Shown: one piece after another, positions 1 through 7,166 of the stretch
Position numbering within the stretch: the stretch's first letter is position 1
How the letters are laid out: every line of letters starts with the position of its first letter
DNA from: DAISJM01 sp036821485
GTDB lineage: Bacteria; Verrucomicrobiota; Kiritimatiellia; CAIQIC01; JAGNIJ01
DNA length: 28,557 nt
Assembly: GCA_036821485.1 (NCBI GenBank)
Contig: DAISJM010000043.1
Span: 1-28,557 of the forward strand
Direction: 5' to 3'
Notes under the pieces: generated by a model
Database searches by the model: none
Told to the model about the DNA's origin: nothing
What the model saw: the letters and a program-made list of their open reading frames with translations, nothing else
Translations under genes and position numbers: made by a program

Positions 1-1911
1 GCCGGTGACGATGGGGGCTGCACGGTTGCTCCCCGCGACGACTGTGGCTGCGAGTCTTCCAGCCGGCGTGTAGACGTAGGCCGTGCTGCCGCCGGTCGCG
101 TCCACCATGTTGGTCAGGAGTCCGGTGGCTGGATCGTACTGGTATTGGAGCACATCGGCTGTCAGTCCTGTCTCGTCCGGCCACGTGGCGCCGCTCCACT
201 CGGTCCCGTTTCGGTAGGTTCGTTTTTCCATCAGGTTCCCATAGCCGTCATAGACAAAGCGGGTCGGGTAGGCACCATCGCCCCAGGTGCGAGTGAGGCG
301 GCCCTGGGCATCATAGGCGTGGTGGATCTGGTGGCCAAGGGGATCGATCAGTGCTGATCTCGCGCCGGTGGTGGGGTCGTACACATATCTTGTGCGATTG
401 CCGGCCGGGTCCTCCACGTAGTCCACGCGGCCGCGCTTGTCGTAATGCGTCACGGTCGTCCCGAGACGTTCGTCTGTCTCGCCGATTACACGTTCAAGCC
501 CGTCGTATGTGAAATGCGTGACTTGCCCGGTCCGGTCGATTCGTTTGCGCAACAACCGGTTGGAGTATACTTCGACCACAGATTGCAGCGTGTCCTCGTA
601 GGTGGTGGTGCGGGTCATGGTGCGTTCCGCGCGATTGACCACCGTCTCGGTGCGCACGCGGTTGCCCGCTGCGTCCACGGAAATGGATTCCTCTGTGACG
701 CCGGGGGCGAAGCCGCTGACGCGTTGCTTTCGAATCCAGTTGGTTATCATTCCCGGGGTGCCGTCTGCCAAAGGAACGCGTGATTCACTAACCTGCCAAG
801 TGCTGCCATCAGCTTCCGTCTGGTAGCGGGTGTCGCTTTCCACGAGACGATCCTTGGCGGGATTCAGTACGCCGTCGCCATCGACATCCAACCCGGAACG
901 GGTTTGCTGTCCCCATTCATCGTACTCGTACAACGCATCGGCCATTTCCGGATGCGATTGGCGGGTTAACTGGCTCCGGTTGTAGAAGAAGCGGCTGGTG
1001 CTGACTCCAACGGGGGCGGGATGCTCGGCAAGAATGGTTCGGCCGAGCATATCGGTGGTCGTCTTCTCTCCCACGGTCGCGGTGTTGCTGCCGGGTGGTG
1101 TGGAGGAGACTTTGCTCCACATGGATCCATCGCTGTTGACGCCGTATTCGTAGTACTGCGGCTCTTGGGCGGTGCCGGTGATGCTCTTGAGCTGGCCGTC
1201 GAGATAACGTTCGGTGATCCGGGTTGCGCCGCCGGGGAGGGTGACAATCTCCCGGCGACCGCCCAGTTCATAGCGGTAGGTGGTGGCCAAGCCCTGCTCA
1301 TCGACGGTTTTGGTGATGCGGCCGGCCCCATCGTATTCAGTGCTGTCACCCGCCGTCGCGGTCTCGTTGCTCTCGGTCGTAGAGAGTCGCTGACCCATGA
1401 CGTCGTAGGTGTACGTGCGGGTGGGGCCGCCGTCGATGCTCTCCTTCACAAGGCGTTTGAGGACATCGTATTCATAGCGCGTGGTGACGCCATGCTCGTC
1501 GGTTTCCCATTCTTTTCCGTTGGGGCCCCACTTGGTTTCAGAAATGACGCCCCTGAGTCCCGTGACTCGGACAGGTCGTTTGAACTCGTCCAGGACATAG
1601 GACGTGCGGTCCACAAGATTGCTGCCGCCCGTGGCACTGGACACGTAGACTTCCTCCTGCGTCACGTACCCGAGTTCGTCGCGATAGCGAAAGGTTGTGG
1701 TGGTAGCGGCTTTGCCATCGGGAGCGATAACGGTGCTGGTGAACGATTCCGTGGCTGTCTGCGGTTCGTCATGTTGACTCGTGGTGGTGGCCGCGAGGGT
1801 CTTTCCGTCGGGACCGACGATGGTGTGGGTGACGGTGTCTGCGATCGCGGAGTGGCCGAAGGCCATGCAGCAGACGATCCAGAGCATGGTGCGCCGTATC
1901 CTTGTCGTCAT
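1..1911 (-). CDS. Secreted RHS/YD-repeat protein, 3' end outside the window
   Basis: The frame is open for 637 codons from an ATG at 1911 to the left edge with no stop, so the C-terminal part is missing. An AGGGAGG ribosome binding site lies 8 bases upstream of the ATG. Residues 1-24 look like a Sec signal peptide (MTTRIRRTMLWIVCCMAFG, cleavage near SAIA/D). The rest is a chain of YD repeats, for example YEYDVLKRLVKE, YTYDVMGQRLSTT, YDGLERVIGETD, YDAQGRLTRTW and YDGYGNLMEK. This spacing is typical of RHS/WapA-type proteins, which fold into a beta-cocoon shell. In that family a variable C-terminal toxin or adhesion domain often follows; that part is beyond the window, so no toxin role can be claimed. 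The signal peptide points to export. RHS assignment is secure; function is open. Confidence 0.9.
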   Translation of the reverse strand, partial: MTTRIRRTMLWIVCCMAFGHSAIADTVTHTIVGPDGKTLAATTTSQHDEPQTATESFTSTVIAPDGKAATTTTFRYRDELGYVTQEEVYVSSATGGSNLVDRTSYVLDEFKRPVRVTGLRGVISETKWGPNGKEWETDEHGVTTRYEYDVLKRLVKESIDGGPTRTYTYDVMGQRLSTTESNETATAGDSTEYDGAGRITKTVDEQGLATTYRYELGGRREIVTLPGGATRITERYLDGQLKSITGTAQEPQYYEYGVNSDGSMWSKVSSTPPGSNTATVGEKTTTDMLGRTILAEHPAPVGVSTSRFFYNRSQLTRQSHPEMADALYEYDEWGQQTRSGLDVDGDGVLNPAKDRLVESDTRYQTEADGSTWQVSESRVPLADGTPGMITNWIRKQRVSGFAPGVTEESISVDAAGNRVRTETVVNRAERTMTRTTTYEDTLQSVVEVYSNRLLRKRIDRTGQVTHFTYDGLERVIGETDERLGTTVTHYDKRGRVDYVEDPAGNRTRYVYDPTTGARSALIDPLGHQIHHAYDAQGRLTRTWGDGAYPTRFVYDGYGNLMEKRTYRNGTEWSGATWPDETGLTADVLQYQYDPATGLLTNMVDATGGSTAYVYTPAGRLAATVVAGSNRAAPIVTG

Positions 1912-1931
1912 GTGACCAACCTCCCTGATCC

Positions 1932-1960
1932 CTTGTACCTGCTTTTTGATTCAGGCACAA
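1932..1960 (-). promoter_or_regulatory. Possible promoter of the RHS gene
   Basis: On the minus strand TTGTGC (1955-1960) and TACAAG (1932-1937) are separated by exactly 17 bases and lie about 20 bases upstream of the RHS start codon. The match to sigma-70 boxes is only moderate (3/6 and 4/6), so this is a weak prediction. Confidence 0.25.
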
Positions 1961-1979
1961 CAGCGGGGGAGATGGGTGC

Positions 1980-2034
1980 ATTCTGCAGTTGCCACGTTGC
2001 CATCTGCTCCTATGGTCCCGGGTTTTCCACGAAG
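1980..2034 (+). repeat. Left copy of 55-bp direct repeat, carrying a decayed comM promoter
   Basis: This segment is repeated at 2411-2465 with only two differences, both in the -10 box. Here the box reads TATGGT (2011-2016) where the right copy has TATAAT. The -35-like TTGCCA (1989-1994) and the 16-base spacer are unchanged. The copy ends exactly at CCACGAAG, just before the ribosome binding site of comM would begin, so it is a promoter duplicate with no gene attached. It flanks the hairpin array on the left. Confidence 0.85.
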
Positions 2035-2037
2035 CTG

Positions 2038-2388
2038 CGCCGGGCACAGAGGCCCGGCCTACAACGGCTCGGAATGCAGGCCGTCCCTCCGCGGGCGGTG
2101 GATGTTTGTATGTAGGGCCTGTGCTGGTCGCAGGCCTCTTGCGGCTGCCGACTAGCGGCAGCCCTACAACGGTCCGGAATGTAGGCCGCCCCTCGGCGGG
2201 CGGTGAGCGCACCCACAGATACGCCGGGCACAGAGGCCCGGCCTACAACGGCCCGGAATGTAGGCCGTCCCTCCGCGGGCGGTGGATGTTTCTATGTAGG
2301 GCCTGTGCTGGTCGCAGGCCTCTTGCGGCTGCCGACTAGCGGCAGCCCTACAACGGCCCGGAATGTAGGCCGCCCCTCCGCGGGCGGC
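2038..2388. repeat. REP/BIME-like hairpin array, two copies at a 184-bp period
   Basis: A unit of about 166 bp (2038-2203) recurs at 2222-2387 with few changes. Each unit holds five GC-rich hairpins. H1 at 2039-2058 has stem GCCGGGC/GCCCGGC followed by CTACA. H2 at 2080-2099 is preceded by TGCAGG. H3 at 2116-2136 has stem GGCCTG/CAGGCC and is preceded by TGTAG. H4 at 2143-2163 has stem GGCTGCC/GGCAGCC followed by CTACA. H5 at 2185-2204 has stem GCCGCCC/GGGCGGT preceded by TGTAGG. Stems differ but the CTACA/TGTAG tags are constant, and tagged hairpins face each other across an ACGGCCCGGAA-type linker. That inverted-pair layout resembles bacterial interspersed mosaic elements. REP-type elements are often mobilised by RAYT (TnpA-REP) transposases; none is in this window. 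Open frames across the array are not credible genes. Confidence 0.75.
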
Positions 2389-2410
2389 GATGCAGAGTAT
2401 CCGGCCAGGA

Positions 2411-2465
2411 ATTCTGCAGTTGCCACGTTGCCATCTGCTCCTATAATCCCGGGTTTTCCACGAAG
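2411..2465 (+). repeat. Right copy of 55-bp direct repeat, containing the comM promoter
   Basis: Matches 1980-2034 at 53 of 55 positions, offset 431 bp. This copy has a perfect TATAAT and runs directly into the comM ribosome binding site. Confidence 0.85.
2420..2447 (+). promoter_or_regulatory. Sigma-70-type promoter of comM
   Basis: TTGCCA (2420-2425, 5/6 to consensus), a 16-base spacer and TATAAT (2442-2447, 6/6). Transcription would start near 2454, leaving a leader of about 20 bases that holds the AGGAGG ribosome binding site (2464-2469) and the GTG start at 2475. Confidence 0.7.
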
Positions 2466-2474
2466 GAGGTAGGG

Positions 2475-4010
2475 GTGCTGGCGAAAGTACGGGCGGGGGC
2501 GGTATATGGCGTGGATGCCTTTCCTGTTGAGATCGAGGTCAACGCGGGGCATGGCGATCCGAAGGTGATCATCGTCGGGTTGCCGGACACGGCGGTGAAG
2601 GAGAGTGGGGATCGCGTATTCACGGCGCTCATCAACTCCGGTTTTGCGCCGCCGATGGGGCGCACCACGGTCAATCTGGCTCCTGCGGATATGCGCAAGG
2701 AGGGGCCAAGTTTCGACCTGCCCATTGCCATCGGCATGATTGCCGCGCAGGGCGACATCGAGCCCGAGACGCTGGCGGAGCTGTGCGTGATTGGCGAACT
2801 CGCCCTGAGCGGTGAAGTACGCCGGGTGCGCGGGGTCTTGCCGATTGCCATGCAGGCCAAGGCCGACGGCTGTCGCGGGATTCTCGTGCCGGCGGAAAAT
2901 GCCGAGGAGGCGGCCGTGGTGGAGGGGTTGCAGGTCTACCCGATCCAGACGCTGCGACAGGCGGCGGATTTTCTCGCGGGGAAGGCTGAGCTCTCGCCGC
3001 TCACCATCGATGTGCAGTCGGTATTCGACTCCTTCAGCGTTTACGAAGAAGACTACGCCGATGTGAAGGGGCAGGAGTTTGCCCGGCGCGCGCTGGAAGT
3101 GGCGATGGCCGGCGGTCACAACATTCTGATGATCGGCCCGCCGGGCACGGGCAAGACCATGCTCGCAAAGCGTGTGTCATCCATTCTGCCACCGATGACC
3201 CTGGACGAGGCGCTGGAGACCACCAAGATTCACAGCATCTCGGGCTCGCTGCGGTCGCGTCAGGCGCTGGTGGCGAAGCGGCCGTTCAGTTCGCCGCATC
3301 ACACGATTTCCGACGCGGGTCTGCTGGGCGGTGGTTCGCATCCGATGCCGGGCGAGGTGAGTCTCGCGCACAACGGCGTATTGTTTCTCGACGAGCTTCC
3401 GGAGTTCCATCGCAACGTGCTGGAGGTGATGCGTCAACCTCTCGAAGATGGCGTGGTGACCGTGTCCCGCGCGGCGGCCAGCGTTACGTTTCCGTGCCGA
3501 TTCATGCTCGTGGCGGCGATGAATCCCTGCCCGTGCGGGCACTATGGCGACACGAAGCGTGAGTGCCGGTGTCCGCCGCTGCAGATTCAGCGATATAGGA
3601 ATCGTATTTCCGGGCCGCTGCTCGACCGGATTGATATTCACGTGGAAGTTCCGGCGGTGAACTACGACGAGCTGTCCTCGGCACAGAAAGGTGAGGCGTC
3701 GTCGGAAATCCGCAAGCGCGTCATCAAGGCGCGGCGGGTACAACAGGAGCGCTTCAAGGGTTCGCGGAAGGTTCACTGCAATGCGGCGATGCGGGCCAAG
3801 GATGTGGCGAAGTATTGCGAGTTGGAAGACGATGCAAAGCAGCTTCTGAAGATGGCGATCACGGATTTGAATTTCAGTGCGCGGGCGTACGACCGGATTC
3901 TGAAGGTGGCGCGGACGATTGCGGACCTGGATGAATCGGAGACGATTCGGAATGCGCACGTGTCGGAAGCGATTCAATACCGCTCGTTGGATCGGCAGTA
4001 CTGGACCTGA
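2475..4010 (+). CDS. comM: ComM/YifB family AAA+ ATPase (Mg-chelatase-like)
   Basis: 511 residues, the usual full length for this family. The start is GTG at 2475, five bases after AGGAGG. Residues 1-170 form the N-terminal Lon-protease-like/ChlI-type fold (starts MLAKVRAGAVYGVDAFPVE; VEVNAGHGDPKVIIVGLPD region). The AAA+ core follows: Walker A GPPGTGKTM at about residue 221, Walker B VLFLDELPE at about 302, the MNPCPCGHYGD signature at about 349, then the sensor/arginine-finger stretch SGPLLDRIDIHVEVP. The C-terminal helical domain (LNFSARAYDRILKVARTIADL) closes the protein. In Vibrio cholerae ComM is a hexameric helicase that promotes branch migration during natural transformation, so the likely role here is integrating incoming DNA. 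No other competence gene is nearby. It is transcribed alone from the promoter at 2420-2447 and converges on the next gene with a 24-base gap. Confidence 0.95.
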   Translation: MLAKVRAGAVYGVDAFPVEIEVNAGHGDPKVIIVGLPDTAVKESGDRVFTALINSGFAPPMGRTTVNLAPADMRKEGPSFDLPIAIGMIAAQGDIEPETLAELCVIGELALSGEVRRVRGVLPIAMQAKADGCRGILVPAENAEEAAVVEGLQVYPIQTLRQAADFLAGKAELSPLTIDVQSVFDSFSVYEEDYADVKGQEFARRALEVAMAGGHNILMIGPPGTGKTMLAKRVSSILPPMTLDEALETTKIHSISGSLRSRQALVAKRPFSSPHHTISDAGLLGGGSHPMPGEVSLAHNGVLFLDELPEFHRNVLEVMRQPLEDGVVTVSRAAASVTFPCRFMLVAAMNPCPCGHYGDTKRECRCPPLQIQRYRNRISGPLLDRIDIHVEVPAVNYDELSSAQKGEASSEIRKRVIKARRVQQERFKGSRKVHCNAAMRAKDVAKYCELEDDAKQLLKMAITDLNFSARAYDRILKVARTIADLDESETIRNAHVSEAIQYRSLDRQYWT

Positions 4011-4034
4011 GGGCGGAAGACGGGAAAGAGCGGG

Positions 4035-5582
4035 CTACTGGGGTTCGGCGAGGTAGATGATCGACTTGTCGTCTTCGTCTGACTGCCAGATGACGCGGCC
4101 GGCGGCCGTGTGCGGGTTGCGATCCTCGAAGTCGTTGAAGGTCAGCCGGCCGGTGTTGCGGTTGTCGCGGTATTCATCGTCCTTGCCGGCGGCACGGATA
4201 GGTTTTCCGGTCAGGTCCCACGCGTAGATTTCGGCATCCCAGTTGTCGTTATAGCCCATCCAGCAGACCATATTGTCGGCGATGTCCGGATTGAGATCGT
4301 CATAGGTATTGCTGGTGAGCTTGATGGTCTTCTCGCCGTCGTAGAGGTAGATTTCGAAATCGTCGCCATCGAAGCCCTGCCAGACCACTCGACCGTTCCA
4401 GACCTTGGGATTGAGATCGTCTTCAATGCTATCGCTGAGTTTCTGCGTCTGGCCATCTTTCCACATGAAGATATCCGCATCGGAGCCCGGGTAGCCTTCC
4501 CAAGCCACGACGCCGTCCCAGATGGAGGGGGACACATCGTCGTACTGGTTGCTGGTGATCTGCGTGGTGGTGCCCTTGGTGTGGTCGTAAAGATAGATCT
4601 CAAAATCGTGGCCGTCCCAGCCGTACCACACCACCTGCGGTCCATGAACCTTGGGGGCCATGTCATAGTAGTAGTTCGTGGTGAGCTGGTTGCGGAATCC
4701 ATCGGCCCAGATCATGATTTCCCAACCGAACGGCCAGCCCTTGGCCTTCTGCCAAGCGATCAACGAACCCCAGACGCTGGGGCCGAGGTCGTCGCGATTA
4801 TCGCGCGTGATGCGCCTGATCTCGTCACCGCCGTTCCACATACAGATCTCGGTATCGCCACTGGGCGCGCGGCGAAGTTCGTTGGTGGGATAGCCGGCGT
4901 CCGCGGGTGGTTCGATGATGTCGAGTCCCTCGACAACGTTGGTGTCGGGCTGGGGGGCCGGAGCCTGAGCTGCGTCTGGAACTGCAGCTGCAGGGGTATT
5001 GGTATCCACGGGTGCGGCTGAGGGTGTGCCTATGTCTTCGGGGACACTGGCCGCAACTGCTGACTCGTTGGTCGACTCAGGCCCGCTGCCGATATCTTCA
5101 AACCACTGGTTGCCGGCATCGTCCTGCATGGCGCGGTAGAGTGCGGGCACTTCTGGGACAGGGGTATCGCGTTCCGGTGTGGGGACCTCGCGAAAGACCC
5201 AGTCCACGTCGCGGGAGGTGCCGACCATGTTGCCGACCCAGACGACGGTGTTGCTTTGTACTTGCGGACGAATGTTGGCCAGGGGATGTCTGGCCCTTGA
5301 TGAAGTCAACGGGCGTGTCTTGCCGTTCTCGTAGATATAGATGTCGGACAGGGCTTCGCCGCCCTCGATGGTTTCGTGGCTGGACCACGCGGCAAGACCC
5401 GTTTCGCTGATGACGGGTTCGCGCGAGATGAGCTTGGGGCTTGATATGGGTTTGATGGAGAGATCGGCAGCGAGACACACAGATAGTGAGGCGCAGAACA
5501 CAGCGAAACACGTCAAGCGTTTCGCCAACGTTGGCACAATACACGCCCCCTTCCCCCCGTACGTGTCAGGCGCTACGAGCAT
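4035..5582 (-). CDS. Secreted seven-bladed beta-propeller protein (TolB/PD40-like repeats)
   Basis: 515 residues from the ATG at 5582. A signal peptide is clear (LTCFAVFCASLSVCLA/AD). A GTG at 5537, eight bases after a GGGGGGAAGGGGG tract, would give a more usual signal-peptide length, so either start is possible; the ATG has only AGGA at short spacing. The body shows repeats of about 40 residues ending in xIYxWDGxTxxLT and followed by DDLNPxVWxxxVVWxG. Counting strand motifs (DIYIYENG, EICMWNGG, EIMIWADG, EIYLYDH, DIFMWKDG, EIYLYDG, EIYAWDL) gives seven blades. Between blades one and two lies an insertion of about 100 residues rich in Pro, Ala and Thr. Acidic loops such as DGDDFE recur, which could bind calcium. 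No enzyme motif is visible; a surface or periplasmic binding role is inferred. It is last in the minus-strand run. Confidence 0.8.
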   Translation of the reverse strand: MLVAPDTYGGKGACIVPTLAKRLTCFAVFCASLSVCLAADLSIKPISSPKLISREPVISETGLAAWSSHETIEGGEALSDIYIYENGKTRPLTSSRARHPLANIRPQVQSNTVVWVGNMVGTSRDVDWVFREVPTPERDTPVPEVPALYRAMQDDAGNQWFEDIGSGPESTNESAVAASVPEDIGTPSAAPVDTNTPAAAVPDAAQAPAPQPDTNVVEGLDIIEPPADAGYPTNELRRAPSGDTEICMWNGGDEIRRITRDNRDDLGPSVWGSLIAWQKAKGWPFGWEIMIWADGFRNQLTTNYYYDMAPKVHGPQVVWYGWDGHDFEIYLYDHTKGTTTQITSNQYDDVSPSIWDGVVAWEGYPGSDADIFMWKDGQTQKLSDSIEDDLNPKVWNGRVVWQGFDGDDFEIYLYDGEKTIKLTSNTYDDLNPDIADNMVCWMGYNDNWDAEIYAWDLTGKPIRAAGKDDEYRDNRNTGRLTFNDFEDRNPHTAAGRVIWQSDEDDKSIIYLAEPQ

Positions 5583-5600
5583 GTCGTCCTATCTATTTAT

Positions 5601-5629
5601 CCAGTTTCACGGCCCATGGACCGAACTGG
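5601..5629. promoter_or_regulatory. Imperfect palindrome upstream of the propeller gene
   Basis: CCAGTT at 5601-5606 is mirrored by AACTGG at 5624-5629, with an inner CGG/CCG pair; the centre is about position 5615. It lies some 20-45 bases upstream of the ATG at 5582, beside an AT-rich TAAATAGATAGG stretch (minus strand) that could act as a -10 region. It could be an operator or a leader hairpin. No T-run follows in either direction, so it is not a standard terminator. Confidence 0.3.
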
Positions 5630-5845
5630 ATTCCTGTCGAAAAAAGCAAGACATTCTATGCCGCCAAAACAGGCAACGCAACACTTTGTCAGCGAAACCC
5701 GACAGGAAGCGGAGCGGGACCGGCGACCGGCAAGTAGTGGGCGGTGAGCCGTGATCAAGGCTATCAACGATGCGTGTTTCTTGGAGAATTCGCATGTTGA
5801 TAAAGACGGGGCAGCGTGACGCCAGGTGCTCCGTACAGCACAGAA

Positions 5846-7078
5846 TCAAGGGGTGGTGGCGGCTACGGCCGGAAGTTGCCCGGTGGTTGTGGAGGCAGAA
5901 ACGGGCGGCGTCTGGTCGCTGGCGGTGGCGGCAGGAGTCTCGTTTGTTGGGCCACCAATGGGCCAGTCGGGACCCCAGCGGTGTGGCTCGCTCCAGTAGT
6001 TCATGGGCTTCTTGGTTTTCATCCTCGCGTCGACTTCCCGGGGATCAAGCCTGTCGGACATGGAGCCTTGCATCTGGGCGAGGTCGCGGCCCATGCGCTC
6101 GATTCCTTTGAGGACCACGTTGACCATGACGCGTTCGAAATCAGTTTGCATGCGGATAAGGCCCTGTTCCTTCTCCAAGGTGGATCGTTCCAGTGTCTGA
6201 ACCGTTTCATAGGCCCACCACGGATCGATCACCTTGCCCCAGGGGGTCATCTTTTCCTCACCGCCCCAGCGGGTCTTGAGCGCAAACTCACCGGCCACTT
6301 TCATGTCGCGAAGGATGGAGAGTGCATAGCCGGCAGACTTGGCTGACGGCGTGAGGACCATGGCCTCCCAGTGGCCCTTGGTGTGGCTGAGGCTGCCCTT
6401 CATGATGACCGCCTGCACGTGGCTGCGCATCTGCTGGGGGAAGAGATTCTTGGGTTCGGGGAAGACCGCCGTGAAGTAGGTGGGGCGTGCGATCCAATCC
6501 ACGAGCGGCATGATCTCGCCGGAGAAAAGGGTGTCGAACAATTCGCGTTGTTTCGCGGTGGTGGCTTCATCGGCGGCGAACATGATCATGTCGCGCCCGA
6601 GGAACCCGATCAGAATGTTGCCCCAGCTCCAGAGATTCGGGTCGAGCTGCTGGAAGAAGTAGCCGTCGCGGTGGAACTGCGGCTTGTCCCGGGAGAGGGG
6701 AAATCCTCCAACGGCGTGCACAACGACATCCTCGGCCTTGCCTTCGTCGGTCAGGTGATAGGTCACCACCATCGCGGCAACTTCGCCGAGGTTCAAGGCG
6801 GGCTCGTCGGAGACGCCTTTCGTGACGACGGACTTGATCTGCTCAAGGAGGTCCGGGTTGTCGCCAAAAATGGCCTGCAGGTAATCCACGGAGAACGTCT
6901 GTGCAGCAGGTGCTTCGCCAATGGTTCCGCCGTTTTCAATCAGGTAGCGAACTTGGGCGCGGACTTCGGTCGCGACATTGTAAACGCGCCATGTACGATA
7001 GGCGACCACGCCGCCGCTTGTGAGGGCGACGAGGAGCACAAGACCAACCGTCCACAGCCATTTGCGCTGTATCTTCAC
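5846..7078 (-). CDS. Membrane-anchored protein of unknown function
   Basis: 410 residues, starting at GTG 7078 about 8 bases after GGATGGG. Residues 1-26 are a positively charged N-terminus and one hydrophobic helix (KWLWTVGLVLLVALTSGGVV), most likely an uncleaved anchor with the rest outside the cytoplasmic membrane. The globular part has no motif I recognise. Residues roughly 270-340 are rich in charged helices (LERSTLEKEQGLIRMQTDF) that could form a coiled coil. The last 35 residues are low-complexity Thr, Ala and Pro, like an extracytoplasmic linker or tail. It lies 88 bases downstream of the small repeat protein, separated by its own candidate promoter and a hairpin. The gene is intact; its family is not known to me. 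Confidence 0.75.
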   Translation of the reverse strand: MKIQRKWLWTVGLVLLVALTSGGVVAYRTWRVYNVATEVRAQVRYLIENGGTIGEAPAAQTFSVDYLQAIFGDNPDLLEQIKSVVTKGVSDEPALNLGEVAAMVVTYHLTDEGKAEDVVVHAVGGFPLSRDKPQFHRDGYFFQQLDPNLWSWGNILIGFLGRDMIMFAADEATTAKQRELFDTLFSGEIMPLVDWIARPTYFTAVFPEPKNLFPQQMRSHVQAVIMKGSLSHTKGHWEAMVLTPSAKSAGYALSILRDMKVAGEFALKTRWGGEEKMTPWGKVIDPWWAYETVQTLERSTLEKEQGLIRMQTDFERVMVNVVLKGIERMGRDLAQMQGSMSDRLDPREVDARMKTKKPMNYWSEPHRWGPDWPIGGPTNETPAATASDQTPPVSASTTTGQLPAVAATTP

Positions 7079-7095
7079 GCGACACCCATCCGGTT

Positions 7096-7123
7096 CGAAG
7101 CGCGCGAGGCGCTTCGGTCTACA
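7096..7123. repeat. Perfect 8-bp-stem hairpin with CTACA tag, possible solitary REP-like element
   Basis: CGAAGCGC (7096-7103) and GCGCTTCG (7109-7116) pair perfectly around a 5-base loop. CTACA follows at 7119-7123, the same tag that flanks the hairpins in the array at 2038-2388. It lies in the leader of the 410-residue protein gene, so it may instead act as a 5' mRNA hairpin. Confidence 0.5.
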
Positions 7124-7127
7124 TTGT

Positions 7128-7156
7128 TATATACCCGCCGGGAGCGGATTCGGCAA
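7128..7156 (-). promoter_or_regulatory. Candidate promoter for the gene at 5846-7078
   Basis: On the minus strand TTGCCG (7151-7156) and TATATA (7128-7133) are 17 bases apart; shifting the -10 by two gives TATAAC. Initiation near 7121 would place the hairpin at 7096-7116 at the very 5' end of the transcript. Confidence 0.4.
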
Positions 7157-7166
7157 GGGCGCCGGA

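Noticed and set aside
1021..2115. Long plus-strand open frame antisense to the RHS gene
   Set aside because: It lies opposite a YD-repeat coding region with signal peptide and ribosome site, and runs into the hairpin array; its residue make-up is typical of a GC-rich shadow frame.
2010..2472. Short open frames with ARPTTARNVGRPSAGG-like repeats
   Set aside because: They are translations of the hairpin array itself; frames on both strands are open only because the repeat is GC-rich.
5826..5841. GTGCT/AGCAC hairpin after the 410-residue protein gene as a terminator
   Set aside because: Short stem and no U-rich tail; could occur by chance.
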